A DNA stretch of 64,000 nucleotides from an uncultured Pelagibacteraceae bacterium (GTDB taxonomy: Bacteria; Pseudomonadota; Alphaproteobacteria; Pelagibacterales; Pelagibacteraceae): positions 1-64,000 of the forward strand of contig CACLSR010000005.1 in assembly GCA_902609685.1 (NCBI GenBank). Reading direction: 5' to 3'. This document shows, piece after piece, positions 17,780 to 27,474 of this stretch. The notes beneath the pieces are model-generated. The model saw nothing but the letters and a program-made list of their open reading frames with translations, was not told the origin of the DNA and did not search any database. Positions within the stretch are counted from its first letter, which is position 1; the number at the start of each line of letters is the position of its first letter. The translations under genes and the position numbers were made by a program.

Positions 17780-19333
17780 ATGTTAAATAAAAGAGCTGAT
17801 AAGCTTGAACTATTAAGAATTGCAGAGGCAGTAGCTTTAGAAAAATCGATCGATAAAGAACTTATAATTAGTTCGATGGAAACTGGGATTGCTAAAGCAG
17901 CAAAATCTAAATTTGGTCAGGATAATGAGATTAAAGTAATGATTAATAGAGATAACGGCGATATTGAAATTTTTAGAAAATTGATAGTTACAGAAAATCC
18001 AGAAAATACAAACACTGAGATCAAACTAGAGGATGCAATTACATTGAATGAGACTAATAAAGACAAAGCGATAGGAGATGAAGTTTTGCAACCATTACCC
18101 TCATTTGATTTTGGAAGAATAGCTGCCCAAACAGCTAAACAAGTAATAAATTTTAATGTAAGAGAGGCAGAGCGAGAAAGACAATTTAATGATTTTATTG
18201 ATAAAAAAGATACGATATTAAGTGGAATAGTGAAAAGATTAGAGTTTGGAAATGTAATCGTAGATCTTGGGAGAACAGAAGCAATAATTCAAAAAAATGA
18301 AATTATACCAAGAGAAAATATAAAAGCCGGAGACAGAATCAAAGCTTATTGTTTTGATGTTAGACGAGAGCCTCGTGGTCAACAAATTTTTTTATCAAGA
18401 GCTCACCCAAAATTTATGGAAAAACTTTTTGTTCAAGAAGTTCCTGAAATTTATGATGGTCTGATTGAAATTAAATCATCTTCTAGAGATCCAGGAAGTA
18501 GAGCAAAAATTTGTGTTAAAGCAGTTGATACATCATTGGATCCAGTCGGTGCATGCGTTGGAATGAGAGGTTCAAGAGTTCAAGCAGTTGTAAACGAATT
18601 ACAAGGTGAAAAAATTGATATAGTAAACTGGTCTGAAGACCCTGCAATTTTAGTTTCCAATGCTTTATCACCAGCTGAAGTTCAAAGAGTAAACGTAGAT
18701 TTGGAAAGAAAAAAATTAGATGTGATTCTTACGGAGGAAAATTTGAGTAAAGCTATAGGAAGAAGAGGGCAAAATGTTAGGTTAGCCACAAAACTTTTGA
18801 ATTTTGAGATAAATATCATGACAGATGCAGAAGACTCTGAAAGGCGTCAATTAGAATTTAAGGAGAAAACAGAAAATTTTGTTAAGAATTTAGAACTAGA
18901 TGAAACACTTGGACAACTTCTTGTGGCTGAGGGTTATTCTACTATAGACGATATAAAAGATACTTCGGCAGAAAATTTATTGAAAATTGAAGGTATAGAA
19001 GAAGAGACTGCAAAAGCTCTTATAGAAAGAGCCAAAGAGTTTCATCAAAAAGATCAAGAAGATATCTCTGAAAGAATTAAAGAATTAGGTTTGGATGATA
19101 AACTAATTAGTTTAAAAGGGTTAACTCCTGGAATGTTGGTTACTCTAGGTGATCAAAAAATCCTTACACTCCAAGATTTTGCTGATTTAGCATCAGATGA
19201 GCTCACTGGTGGATATGATGTTGTGAAGGGTGAAAGAGTAAAAATTCAGGGTTACTTGGAAGATTTTGCTTTATCAAAAGAAGAAGCAGATGAACTTATT
19301 ATGTCTGCAAGAAAAATTATTTATGAAGATTGA
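17780..19333 (+). CDS. nusA: Transcription termination/antitermination factor NusA
   Basis: RNA-polymerase-associated elongation factor that modulates pausing, termination and antitermination. From the ATG at 17780 (SD GGAG 11 bases before) the protein is 517 aa: N-terminal RNAP-binding domain (about 1-130), S1 (SGIVKRLEFGNVIVDLG), two KH domains (DPVGACVGMRGSRVQAV; SKAIGRRGQNVRLA) and C-terminal helix-hairpin-helix repeats. The track start at 17741 translates the leader hairpin and is rejected. The usual upstream partner rimP and downstream ylxR are absent here. Confidence 0.95.
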   Translation: MLNKRADKLELLRIAEAVALEKSIDKELIISSMETGIAKAAKSKFGQDNEIKVMINRDNGDIEIFRKLIVTENPENTNTEIKLEDAITLNETNKDKAIGDEVLQPLPSFDFGRIAAQTAKQVINFNVREAERERQFNDFIDKKDTILSGIVKRLEFGNVIVDLGRTEAIIQKNEIIPRENIKAGDRIKAYCFDVRREPRGQQIFLSRAHPKFMEKLFVQEVPEIYDGLIEIKSSSRDPGSRAKICVKAVDTSLDPVGACVGMRGSRVQAVVNELQGEKIDIVNWSEDPAILVSNALSPAEVQRVNVDLERKKLDVILTEENLSKAIGRRGQNVRLATKLLNFEINIMTDAEDSERRQLEFKEKTENFVKNLELDETLGQLLVAEGYSTIDDIKDTSAENLLKIEGIEEETAKALIERAKEFHQKDQEDISERIKELGLDDKLISLKGLTPGMLVTLGDQKILTLQDFADLASDELTGGYDVVKGERVKIQGYLEDFALSKEEADELIMSARKIIYED

Positions 19334-19343
19334 GAGATGAGCT

Positions 19344-21566
19344 ATGGAAAAAAAAACAAAATTAACGATATCAGGTGGCATAGCCAAAAAGTCTATCAAA
19401 AATATAGATAAAGCAAAAAATCTTGGGAGAAATTCTGTAGTAATCGAAAAACAAACTGGTAAATTTACTAGCGGAGGCAGTTCATTAAAATCAAACACAT
19501 CAAAAATCAAAAATAATTTTACAAGCAACAAAGGAACTTTTGGTAAACCAAATTACATTCCTAAAACACAGCCTCTAACAAGTGATTTTGAAAGGCGTAA
19601 ATTAGCTGAGCAAAGAGCCACTAAAAGACTTAAAGAGGAAAATGAAAATAAAAATAAAAAATCCTCAAAATCTGGAACTAAAAAAAGGGAATTAAAATTA
19701 ACTGTTTCTCGAGCTTTAAGCGATCAAATTGAAGCAAGAGAAAGAAGTTTAGCATCTGTAAAAAGAGCAAGACAAAAAGAAAATAGAAATTTAACTAAAG
19801 AGGAAGTTCAAGAAAATTTGAAGCCTGTTAAAAGAGATATAAATATTCCAGAGGTTATTACTGTTAGAGAACTTGCAAATAGAATGGCAGAGCAATCTAG
19901 TAATATCATTAAACATATGTTTGGAATGGGGGTTACTGTAACAATAAACCAAAACCTAGCAGCTGATACTGCAGAGTATTTAGTTAAAGAATTTGGTCAC
20001 AATCCAATTCGAGAGGAAAAGGCAGAGGAGATAATCCAAAAAATTAAAGCCTCTAGGACTGAAAATTTAAAGAATAGACCCCCCATAATCACAGTTATGG
20101 GTCATGTAGATCATGGTAAAACTTCAGTTCTTGATGTTTTGAGAAGTGCAAATGTGGTATCAGGAGAGTTTGGTGGAATAACTCAACACATTGGCGCTTA
20201 TCAAATAGACCATCAGTCTAATAAATTAACATTTATTGATACACCAGGCCATGCAGCTTTTACTGAAATGAGAGCAAGAGGGTCAAAGCTTACAGATATT
20301 GTCGTTCTAGTAGTTGCAGCTGATGATGGTGTTAAACCTCAAACTATTGAGTCAATAAAACATGCTAAGGCTGCAAACGTACCAATAGTTGTAGCAATTA
20401 ATAAATGTGATTTACCTGAGGCTGATCCTCAAAAAATTAAAAATCAATTACTTGAGCATGAATTAATAGCTGAAGATTTATCAGGTGACACTTTAATGGT
20501 AGAGATATCAGCAAAAACTAAATTAAACCTAGAAAAACTTATTGATGCAATTATTCTTCAAGCTGAAATTCTAGATCTCAAAACTGATTTTGAGTCAAAA
20601 GCTACAGGGGTTGTTTTAGAATCGAAAATTGATATTGGAAGAGGACCGGTTGCAACAATAATTGTAACAACTGGAACTTTAAAAAAAGGAGATTTTTTTG
20701 TAAGCGGTCTTAAATGGGGAAAAATCCGAGCTATTATTAACGATAAGGGGAAAAATATTGATGAAGCTTTGCCATCTTCTCCAGTAGAAATACTTGGAAT
20801 AAATGGTGCTGCAAGAGCTGGAGATGATTTTATAGTTTTAGATAACGAGAAAGAGGCTAAAACTTTGAGTGAAAGTAGAGCTCAAGAGAGCAAAGATGGT
20901 AAAAATCCTCTGACGTTTGCCACTCAAGAGTCTGCTTTTTCAAATAAGTCCACTGAAGAATTAAATCTTATAATCAAGTCTGATGTTCATGGATCCTCAG
21001 AAGCAATAAAAAGTGCTGTTAGTCAAATTAAACATGATGAGGTAAAACCAAAAATAATTTTGGCAGATATTGGAATGGTTACGGAGACCGATGTGACTTT
21101 GGCAAAGGCTTCAAATGCAGTTTTGATTGCGTTTAATGTAAAGCCAAGCAAGGAAGCAAAAAAACTTGCTGAAAATGAAAAGATAAATATTTCATCATAC
21201 AATATAATTTATGAAGTTTTAGATTTTGTTAAAAAAAGAATGTCTGGATTATTAACTCCAGATGTAGAAGAAAAAGTGATTGGGACTGCGAAAATTTTAG
21301 AAATTTTCAAGGTTTCAGGAGCTGGTAAAGTTGCTGGTTCTAAAATAACGAATGGAGAAATTAACAGTAATTCAGATGTAAGAGTGATTAGAGATGGTTC
21401 AATTGTTTTTACAGGAAAAGTTGGAAGTTTGTTCAGAGAAAAAAATCAAGTAAAACAGGTAAACAATGGTCAAGAATGTGGAATTGCACTCAAAGATTAC
21501 ATGGATTTTAAAAAAAATGACACAATAGAAGCTTATAGTGTTACATCTAAAGAGAGGACAATTTAA
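19344..21566 (+). CDS. infB: Translation initiation factor IF-2
   Basis: GTPase that brings initiator fMet-tRNA to the 30S subunit. The 740-residue protein has a basic, charged N-terminal extension (about 1-160) with the alphaproteobacterial IF2 start ([15 protein letters not shown]), an IF2_N domain ([20 protein letters not shown]), then the G domain: [14 protein letters not shown] (G1), [15 protein letters not shown] (G3), NKCDLPEAD (G4), followed by domains II to IV (final [15 protein letters not shown]). Its last base is the first base of the rbfA start codon (TAATG). Confidence 0.97.
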   Translation: MEKKTKLTISGGIAKKSIKNIDKAKNLGRNSVVIEKQTGKFTSGGSSLKSNTSKIKNNFTSNKGTFGKPNYIPKTQPLTSDFERRKLAEQRATKRLKEENENKNKKSSKSGTKKRELKLTVSRALSDQIEARERSLASVKRARQKENRNLTKEEVQENLKPVKRDINIPEVITVRELANRMAEQSSNIIKHMFGMGVTVTINQNLAADTAEYLVKEFGHNPIREEKAEEIIQKIKASRTENLKNRPPIITVMGHVDHGKTSVLDVLRSANVVSGEFGGITQHIGAYQIDHQSNKLTFIDTPGHAAFTEMRARGSKLTDIVVLVVAADDGVKPQTIESIKHAKAANVPIVVAINKCDLPEADPQKIKNQLLEHELIAEDLSGDTLMVEISAKTKLNLEKLIDAIILQAEILDLKTDFESKATGVVLESKIDIGRGPVATIIVTTGTLKKGDFFVSGLKWGKIRAIINDKGKNIDEALPSSPVEILGINGAARAGDDFIVLDNEKEAKTLSESRAQESKDGKNPLTFATQESAFSNKSTEELNLIIKSDVHGSSEAIKSAVSQIKHDEVKPKIILADIGMVTETDVTLAKASNAVLIAFNVKPSKEAKKLAENEKINISSYNIIYEVLDFVKKRMSGLLTPDVEEKVIGTAKILEIFKVSGAGKVAGSKITNGEINSNSDVRVIRDGSIVFTGKVGSLFREKNQVKQVNNGQECGIALKDYMDFKKNDTIEAYSVTSKERTI

Positions 21567-21934
21567 TGGCAGATAGAATAGGAAAACCAATTTCGCAGAG
21601 ACAGTTAAGAGTCGGTGAAATGATTAAACAATCTTTAAGCATGATTTTTATAAGAAATGAGGCTAAAGTTCCGAACTTAGAAACAAATACTATAACAGTT
21701 ACTGAAGTGAGAATGAGTCAAGATTTGAAAATAGCCAAAGCATATGTGCTTCCTCTCGGAGGAAAAAATGCAGAAGAAACTATTAATATTTTGAAAGAAT
21801 ACTCATTTCTAATTAGAAAAATTTTATCTCAAAAAGTGGTGATGAAATTTTTACCAAAACTACTTTTTAGAAAAGATGAGTCTTTTGAGTATGCTGAAAA
21901 AATAGAGAATTTAATCAAACAAACAAATAAATAG
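21566..21934 (+). CDS. rbfA: 30S ribosome-binding factor RbfA
   Basis: Late 30S maturation factor that binds near the 16S rRNA 5' helix. The 122-residue protein begins ISQRQLRVGEMIKQSLSMIF and carries ITVTEVRMSQDLKIAKAYVLPL (KH-like core). Length matches the family. It is coupled to infB by a one-base TAATG overlap. The truB gene that normally follows rbfA in this operon is missing; rpsO follows directly. Confidence 0.94.
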   Translation: MADRIGKPISQRQLRVGEMIKQSLSMIFIRNEAKVPNLETNTITVTEVRMSQDLKIAKAYVLPLGGKNAEETINILKEYSFLIRKILSQKVVMKFLPKLLFRKDESFEYAEKIENLIKQTNK

Positions 21935-21946
21935 GAAAAAAGAAGT

Positions 21947-22195
21947 ATGAACAAGAAAGCTCAAGAGTTAGCAATGCATGAAAAAGACACTGGATCGTCG
22001 GAAATCCAAATTGCTTTGTTAACGGAAAAAATTGAAACGCTCTCAAAACATATAAAACAATTCAAAAAAGATAAACATTCATCTGTTGGATTACTGAGAG
22101 CGGTCAATAGAAGAAAAAAATTGTTAGATTATCTTAAAAGAAATAAGATAGACTCTTACAAGAATGTCCTGTCGAAATTGAATTTGAGAAAATAA
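21947..22195 (+). CDS. rpsO: 30S ribosomal protein S15
   Basis: Primary binder of the central domain of 16S rRNA. The 82-residue protein carries DTGSSEIQIALLTEKI and KDKHSSVGLLRAVNRRKKLL, the family's rRNA-binding blocks. It is slightly shorter than the 89 residues of E. coli S15, with the difference at the ends. A purine-rich AGGAAAAAAGAAG precedes the ATG. The rpsO-pnp order is the widely conserved one. Confidence 0.96.
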   Translation: MNKKAQELAMHEKDTGSSEIQIALLTEKIETLSKHIKQFKKDKHSSVGLLRAVNRRKKLLDYLKRNKIDSYKNVLSKLNLRK

Positions 22196-22252
22196 GAATC
22201 AAGATAGATAGAACGAGATGGAACGAAACGAACGAAATGAAATGGAAATGAA
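22196..22252 (+). other. Purine-rich repetitive leader between rpsO and pnp
   Basis: These 57 bases are almost pure A/G on the plus strand and consist of near-repeats of GAACGA and GAAATG (for example GGAACGAAACGAACGAAATG). There is no intrinsic terminator, so rpsO and pnp are probably co-transcribed. In E. coli the rpsO-pnp junction holds RNase cleavage and PNPase autoregulation sites; a similar role here is only a guess. Confidence 0.5.
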
Positions 22253-24325
22253 ATGTTTAAAGTATACAAGAAGGAAGTTGAAGTAGCAGGTAAGAAGATT
22301 AGTTTAGAAACAGGTAAAGTAGCAAGACAGGCAGATGGGGCAATCATCGCAACATGTGGGGAGACAGTCGTTTTAGCAACAGTCGTTGGAGCAAAAAAAG
22401 TTAATCCAGATATGGATTACTTCCCATTATCTGTAAATTATCAGGAAAAATATTACGCAGCAGGAAAAATTCCTGGTGGATATTTTAAAAGAGAAGCAAG
22501 ACCAACTGAAAGTGAGACATTAATCTCAAGATTAATTGATAGACCGATCAGACCATTGTTTCCTGATGAATTTAAAAATGAAGTTCAGTTGTTACCAACT
22601 GTAATTTCTTATGATAAAGAAAATGAAGCAGATATTTTGTCAATTATTGCATCCTCTGCAGCTTTAGCTATATCAGGAATGCCATTCATGGGCCCTGTTG
22701 GAGCTTCTAGAGTTGGATACATCGACGGCAAATATATTTTGAATCCGTCAAAAACTGAACTTGAAAAATCAAAATTAGATTTAGTTGTTGCTGGTACAAA
22801 AGATGCTGTGCTTATGGTTGAGTCTGAAGCGAGCGGGTTAACAGAGGAAGAAATGTTAAATGCAGTAAAATTTGGTCACGAAGGATTTGTTCCAGTGATT
22901 AAAATGATAGAGGAACTGGCTAAAGAATGTAGAAAACCTGAGTGGACTGTTGAAAAGAAAGATTTATCTGATGTAAAGAAAAAACTAGAGGAAACTTTTA
23001 CAGAAGATCTTAAAAAAGCATTTGCAACAAGAGATAAACAAGACAGATCAAATCAAATTTCAGAAATTACTGATAAGGCAAAAAAACTTTATGAGGAAGA
23101 CGAAAACTACACAGATCTTGATGTAAACTCTGAACTAAAAAATCTTGAAAAAACAATTGTCAGATCAGATATTTTAAAAAATAAAAATAGAATTGATGGT
23201 AGGGGTCTATCTGATGTTAGGCCAATCTCATGTGAGGTTGGTGTTTTGCCAAGAACGCATGGCTCTGCTTTGTTTACCAGAGGCGAAACGCAAGCAATCG
23301 TAACTGCCACTTTAGGCACATCTGACGATGAACAGAGAATTGAGAGCTTAGATGGATTACAAAGAGAAAGGTTTATGCTTCATTATAATTTTCCACCTTT
23401 TTCTGTTGGTGAGACAGGTAGAATAGGAACTGGTAGAAGAGAGATAGGTCATGGTAAATTAGCATGGAGAGCAATTCATTCTTCATTACCCTCAAAAGAG
23501 TCATTTCCTTATACTTTTAGGGTAGTATCAGAAATAACAGAGTCCAATGGTTCATCATCAATGGCTACAGTTTGTGGAACATCACTTGCACTAATGGATG
23601 CGGGAGTTCCGATAAAAGAACCTGTTGCGGGTATAGCAATGGGTCTAATTAAGGAGGGTGATGATTTTAGCGTGTTATCAGATATTTTAGGTGATGAGGA
23701 TCATTTAGGTGATATGGATTTTAAAGTTGCTGGAACGAAAGATGGGATTACTTCACTTCAAATGGATATTAAAATCACTGGTATTACTTTTGAAATTATG
23801 GAGCAAGCATTGAGCCAAGCGAAAGATGGGAGAGTTCATATTTTAGGAGAAATGAATAAAGCATTATCAGCATCAAGATCTGATGTTGGAAAACATACTC
23901 CGAAAATGGAAAAAATTAATGTTGATAAAAAAGATATTGCTGCTGTAATCGGAAAAGGTGGCGCAACAATCAGAGAAATAGTTGAAAAATCAGGTGCTAA
24001 AGTTGATGTAAATGATGAGGGAGTAGTGACTGTTGCTGCTCCAGATGAAGAGTCTAGAAATACCGCTATGCAAATGATTAAAGACATCACAGCAAAAGCT
24101 GAATTAAATAAAATATATTCAGGAAAAGTTATGAAAATTATGGAATTTGGTGCATTTGTAAATTTTTTAGGAAAACAAGATGGACTTGTTCATATTTCAG
24201 AACTTGCAGATAAAAGAGTAGCTAAAGTAGCTGATGTAGTTAAAGAAGGTGACGAAGTAAAAGTAAAAGTTATTGGTTTCGATAGAGGAAAAGTAAAACT
24301 CTCTATGAAACAAGCTACCGAATAA
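22253..24325 (+). CDS. pnp: Polyribonucleotide nucleotidyltransferase (PNPase)
   Basis: 3'-5' phosphorolytic exoribonuclease in mRNA turnover. The 690-residue protein has two RNase PH domains ([20 protein letters not shown] early; [18 protein letters not shown] near 313; [19 protein letters not shown] near 437), a KH domain ([19 protein letters not shown] near 563) and an S1 domain ([20 protein letters not shown] to the end). The ATG at 22253 aligns with the family N-terminus; several nearby ATGs in the repetitive leader lie upstream. Last gene of the nusA block, followed by a hairpin. Confidence 0.97.
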   Translation: MFKVYKKEVEVAGKKISLETGKVARQADGAIIATCGETVVLATVVGAKKVNPDMDYFPLSVNYQEKYYAAGKIPGGYFKREARPTESETLISRLIDRPIRPLFPDEFKNEVQLLPTVISYDKENEADILSIIASSAALAISGMPFMGPVGASRVGYIDGKYILNPSKTELEKSKLDLVVAGTKDAVLMVESEASGLTEEEMLNAVKFGHEGFVPVIKMIEELAKECRKPEWTVEKKDLSDVKKKLEETFTEDLKKAFATRDKQDRSNQISEITDKAKKLYEEDENYTDLDVNSELKNLEKTIVRSDILKNKNRIDGRGLSDVRPISCEVGVLPRTHGSALFTRGETQAIVTATLGTSDDEQRIESLDGLQRERFMLHYNFPPFSVGETGRIGTGRREIGHGKLAWRAIHSSLPSKESFPYTFRVVSEITESNGSSSMATVCGTSLALMDAGVPIKEPVAGIAMGLIKEGDDFSVLSDILGDEDHLGDMDFKVAGTKDGITSLQMDIKITGITFEIMEQALSQAKDGRVHILGEMNKALSASRSDVGKHTPKMEKINVDKKDIAAVIGKGGATIREIVEKSGAKVDVNDEGVVTVAAPDEESRNTAMQMIKDITAKAELNKIYSGKVMKIMEFGAFVNFLGKQDGLVHISELADKRVAKVADVVKEGDEVKVKVIGFDRGKVKLSMKQATE

Positions 24326-24337
24326 GAAAATTGGGGT

Positions 24338-24356
24338 GGCAGGATTTAATCCTGCC
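24338..24356. terminator. Hairpin terminator between convergent pnp and fabI
   Basis: GGCAGGAT-TTA-ATCCTGCC forms a perfect 8-bp stem with a 3-base loop, 12 bp after the pnp stop and 7 bp before the fabI stop. T-runs on either side are weak, so it may act as a bidirectional terminator or as an mRNA 3'-end stabiliser. Confidence 0.65.
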
Positions 24357-24362
24357 ATTTAA

Positions 24363-25154
24363 CTAAGTTATATTCTTAGGATCTGGCATACCCACTTTAT
24401 TATATCCAGCATCGACATAGTGAATTTCACCAGTTACACCATTCGCAAGATCGCTTAAAAGATATAAAGCTGAATTTCCTACATCATGAATATCAACATT
24501 TCTTTTTAGGAAAGAGTGGTCTTCATTCCATTTATACAAAAATTTTGCATCACCGATTGCAGAAGCAGCTAATGTTTTAATTGGCCCTGCACTTATTGCA
24601 TTTACTCTCATTCCTTTTGTGCCGAGATCTCTTGCTAAATATTTAACACTAGCCTCTAATGCTGATTTACAAACACCCATAACGTTATAATTTGGAATAG
24701 CTTTGGTGGACTCATAAGTTAAAGTCAGCAAACTACCACCCTCTTTCAATACTTTTGATGCTTCTTTTGCAACTTCAGTAAAAGAGAAACATGATATTAA
24801 CATACTTCTTAAAAAGTTTTCTCTAGTGGTATTTAAATACTCACCTGATAGTTCTGATTTATCTGAAAAGGCAACTGCGTGAACAACAAAATCGATTTCA
24901 CTCCATTTTGATTTTAAATCCTTAAATAATTTAATTACGTCTTCTTTTTTTTCAACATCACAACTAAAGGTTACGTTTGAGTTTAATTTTTCTGCTAAGG
25001 GAACAACTCTTTTTTTTAAGGCATCTCCTAAATATGTAAATGCTAGTTCTGCACCCGCTTCAGATAGTTTTTGAGAAATACCCCATGCAATAGATCTCTC
25101 GTTCGCAACACCCATTATCAATCCCTTTTTACCTTTCATTAAACTCATAATCAC
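24363..25154 (-). CDS. fabI: Enoyl-[acyl-carrier-protein] reductase (NADH)
   Basis: Last reduction step of each type II fatty-acid elongation cycle. The 263-residue short-chain dehydrogenase-like enzyme shows [18 protein letters not shown] (nucleotide-binding start), the Tyr-x6-Lys site in [18 protein letters not shown] (near residue 157), and [13 protein letters not shown]. The first codon forms an ATGA overlap with the fabB stop; an ATG two codons later is an alternative. Third gene of the fabA-fabB-fabI operon that lies opposite irr. Confidence 0.96.
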   Translation of the reverse strand: MIMSLMKGKKGLIMGVANERSIAWGISQKLSEAGAELAFTYLGDALKKRVVPLAEKLNSNVTFSCDVEKKEDVIKLFKDLKSKWSEIDFVVHAVAFSDKSELSGEYLNTTRENFLRSMLISCFSFTEVAKEASKVLKEGGSLLTLTYESTKAIPNYNVMGVCKSALEASVKYLARDLGTKGMRVNAISAGPIKTLAASAIGDAKFLYKWNEDHSFLKRNVDIHDVGNSALYLLSDLANGVTGEIHYVDAGYNKVGMPDPKNIT

Positions 25155-26362
25155 ACTTTCTCAAAAATTAAAGCAGCGTTAGTTCCACCAAAACCAAAAC
25201 TATTTGACATCACTGTATTTAAAGTAGAGTTGGTTTCAGTTTTCGAAATTATTGGAAATTTTTTAGCATCCTCGTCCATTTCAGAAATATTTGCTGATCC
25301 AGCAATAAAATTGTTTTTCATCATAATTAAACAATATATTGCCTCATGAACTGATGCAGCACCCAAAGGATGACCCGACAAAGATTTCGTTGAACTTATT
25401 TTTGGTATGTCATCTCCAAAAGTTTCTTTTATAGCTTTTAATTCAGTTATGTCACCTACTGGTGTAGAAGTTCCGTGAGTATTAATATAATCAATTTTGT
25501 TTTTGGTAGTAGACATCGCCATTTTCATACATCTGACAGCCCCTTCTCCAGATGGAGCTACCATATCATATCCATCTGAAGTAGCACCATAACCAGTCAA
25601 CTCAGCATAAATTTTGGCACCCCTAGCTTTTGCATGTTCATATTCCTCCAATACTAACACACCCGCTCCACCAGCGATTACAAACCCATCTCTAGTTTTG
25701 TCATATGCTCTAGATGCTGATTGAGGTGTATCATTATATTTTGATGATAGTGCAGTCATAGCATCAAACATTGCTGTCATTGCCCAATGTATTTCCTCAC
25801 TTCCACCAGCAAAAACAATATCCTGTTTACCCATTTGAATTAGTTCCATTGAATTTCCAATGCAGTGACCACTAGTCGCGCATGCAGAACTCATTGTATA
25901 ATTAGTTCCTTTGATTTTAAATGGAACTGCTAAAGTAGCAGATGCGGTACTTGCCATGGTTCTTGGAACAATAAAAGGACCCATTAATTTTGGGGTTTTT
26001 GCTCTTGTTTTGTCAGCTGCTAAAATTACATTCTCAATTGAAGGCCCTCCAGACCCCATGACTATACCAGTACTAAAATTACTTACTTCTTTTTCCTCAA
26101 GACCAGAATCTTTGATCGCCTCTTTCATCGCAATATAGTTATAAGCTGATCCTGAACCCATAAATCGAATTGTTTTTCTATCTATATGATCTTCAAGTTT
26201 GATTTTTGGTTTACCATGAACATGACTTTTTAAATTATGCTCTTTATACTCTTCAGCAAATGAGATTCCTGATTTTGAATTTAATAAAGATTGATGAACT
26301 TCTTCTTGATTATTACCCAAACAAGAAACTACACCTAAACCAGTTATTACAACTCTTCTCAT
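25151..26362 (-). CDS. fabB: Beta-ketoacyl-ACP synthase I (FabB)
   Basis: Condensing enzyme, needed with FabA for unsaturated fatty acid synthesis. The 403-residue thiolase-fold protein has [18 protein letters not shown] at the start, the nucleophile Cys in [14 protein letters not shown] (near residue 162), and the two catalytic His in [11 protein letters not shown] (near 297) and [14 protein letters not shown] (near 331). It shares single or few bases with both neighbours (TAATG with fabA, ATGA with fabI), so the operon is translationally coupled. FabB rather than FabF is favoured by length and by fabA adjacency. Confidence 0.95.
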   Translation of the reverse strand: MRRVVITGLGVVSCLGNNQEEVHQSLLNSKSGISFAEEYKEHNLKSHVHGKPKIKLEDHIDRKTIRFMGSGSAYNYIAMKEAIKDSGLEEKEVSNFSTGIVMGSGGPSIENVILAADKTRAKTPKLMGPFIVPRTMASTASATLAVPFKIKGTNYTMSSACATSGHCIGNSMELIQMGKQDIVFAGGSEEIHWAMTAMFDAMTALSSKYNDTPQSASRAYDKTRDGFVIAGGAGVLVLEEYEHAKARGAKIYAELTGYGATSDGYDMVAPSGEGAVRCMKMAMSTTKNKIDYINTHGTSTPVGDITELKAIKETFGDDIPKISSTKSLSGHPLGAASVHEAIYCLIMMKNNFIAGSANISEMDEDAKKFPIISKTETNSTLNTVMSNSFGFGGTNAALIFEKV

Positions 26363-26862
26363 TATTTAAATAACCCCACTTTTAAATTGTCCGCTGAATA
26401 AATTTTTTTTTCGTCTGCTAATAATATCCCATTAGCCAAACCAACAGTTGTACCACCAGGAGACATAATTTTTTTCATATCGATTTCATATTTGACTAAT
26501 TTAACATTTTGTAAAACTTCTCCTGTAAATTTTACTGTCCCAACGCCTAAGGCTCTGCCTTTTCCAGGATTTCCAATCCAGCCTAAATAAAATCCTACGA
26601 GTTGCCACATAGCATCAAGTCCAAGACATCCTGGCATCACAGGATCTTCTTTAAAATGACAATCAAAAAACCAAAGGTCTTTCTTTATGTCTAATTCAGC
26701 TTTTAAAGAGCCTTTTTTAAAAGCACCATCCTTTTCATTAATTTCTGTAATTCTATCAAACATCAACATTGGTGGAAGTGGTAATTTTGCATTCCCTGGA
26801 CCAAAAAGACCTCCGTTTCCGCAACTTATAAGTTCTTCATAAGAATAGGAGTTTTTTTTCAT
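26362..26862 (-). CDS. fabA: 3-hydroxydecanoyl-ACP dehydratase/isomerase
   Basis: Introduces the cis double bond at the C10 stage of fatty-acid synthesis. From the ATG at 26862 the product is 166 aa with [20 protein letters not shown]-like start ([19 protein letters not shown]), PPMLMFDRI, and the active-site His in [20 protein letters not shown]. The track start at 27036 adds 58 residues that overlap irr on the other strand and is rejected. First gene of the fabA-fabB-fabI operon, divergent from irr over 73 bp, as in Rhizobiales. Confidence 0.95.
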   Translation of the reverse strand: MKKNSYSYEELISCGNGGLFGPGNAKLPLPPMLMFDRITEINEKDGAFKKGSLKAELDIKKDLWFFDCHFKEDPVMPGCLGLDAMWQLVGFYLGWIGNPGKGRALGVGTVKFTGEVLQNVKLVKYEIDMKKIMSPGGTTVGLANGILLADEKKIYSADNLKVGLFK

Positions 26863-26913
26863 AAAATAGATCACCTTAATACTTGATTTTAACCCATTAT
26901 AATATACATAAAG

Positions 26914-26930
26914 TTTAGAATTATTATAAT
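26914..26930. promoter_or_regulatory. Irr/PerR-type operator at the irr promoter
   Basis: TTTAGAA-TTA-TTATAAT, five bases before the irr ATG. It shares the TTTAGAANNNTTATAA pattern with two sites upstream of katG. It resembles the alphaproteobacterial ICE motif (recalled as TTTAGAANNNTTCTAAA) and differs at one fixed position from the PerR box TTATAATNATTATAA. The right half overlaps a TATAAT -10 element, suggesting autorepression. The start point would fall at or near the ATG. Confidence 0.6.
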
Positions 26931-26935
26931 TTACA

Positions 26936-27364
26936 ATGTTAAAAAATAGCGAATTTGTTAACAAATTAAGAAATTCTGGTCTAAGACCAACTAAACAACG
27001 ACTTAAAATTTGTGAAGTCTTATTTAATAGAGACAAAACGTTTCACTTTACCATTAATGATTTAGCAAAAAACATTTCAGAAAATTTTAATGAAAAAATA
27101 TCTTTAGCTACAATTTATAACACAGTTCATGCTTTTAAAGATAAAGGATATCTAAAAGAGATTACGATCAGTAGCGATAAAAGTTATTTTGATACAAATA
27201 TTACCAAACATCATCATTTTTATGATGAGGACACAAATTTACTTATAGATTGTAATGATAACGAAATTGGAAAAGTTAATATCAAAAATAATATTACAGG
27301 AAAAAAAATTAGTTCTGTGGAAGTGTTAGTAAGAGTTGCGAGTGATACTCAAAATCAGAATTAA
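26936..27364 (+). CDS. irr: Fur-family regulator of the Irr/PerR branch
   Basis: A 142-residue regulator: winged helix at [19 protein letters not shown] (15-33) and [20 protein letters not shown] (about 57-76), then the Irr-like sensor segment [19 protein letters not shown] (near 83-101). GLRPTKQR and the FDTN...HHHF block are characteristic of Irr, which in alphaproteobacteria responds to haem/iron status; PerR is a close relative. Irr of Rhizobiales also sits opposite fabA. No N-terminal haem-regulatory Cys motif is present. The start is 5 bp behind a Fur-type box, so the mRNA may have almost no leader. Confidence 0.88.
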   Translation: MLKNSEFVNKLRNSGLRPTKQRLKICEVLFNRDKTFHFTINDLAKNISENFNEKISLATIYNTVHAFKDKGYLKEITISSDKSYFDTNITKHHHFYDEDTNLLIDCNDNEIGKVNIKNNITGKKISSVEVLVRVASDTQNQN

Positions 27365-27388
27365 AAAAAACTTCCCTTCTAAATTTAT

Positions 27389-27405
27389 ATTATAATCGTT
27401 CTAAA
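27389..27405. promoter_or_regulatory. Irr/PerR-type operator, upstream copy at katG
   Basis: Read on the minus strand this is TTTAGAA-CGA-TTATAAT, inverted relative to the other katG site. It ends 3 bp before the katG -35 element (TTGACA, 27409), a position suited to repression or upstream activation. Confidence 0.55.
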
Positions 27406-27408
27406 CTG

Positions 27409-27436
27409 TTGACATTTAGTTTAGAACTATTATAAA
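27409..27436 (+). promoter_or_regulatory. katG promoter
   Basis: TTGACA (27409-27414) and TATAAA (27431-27436) with 16 bp between form one of the best sigma70-like promoters seen by eye in the window. The predicted start near 27443 gives a leader of about 30 bases before the katG ATG. Confidence 0.65.
27420..27436. promoter_or_regulatory. Irr/PerR-type operator overlapping the katG -10
   Basis: TTTAGAA-CTA-TTATAAA lies between and over the promoter elements, so a bound Fur-family dimer would block RNA polymerase. It is the third copy of the pattern in 530 bp around irr and katG. Confidence 0.6.
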
Positions 27437-27474
27437 TTAATAATTCTAATAACCATGGGGGAAATACAAAAATT

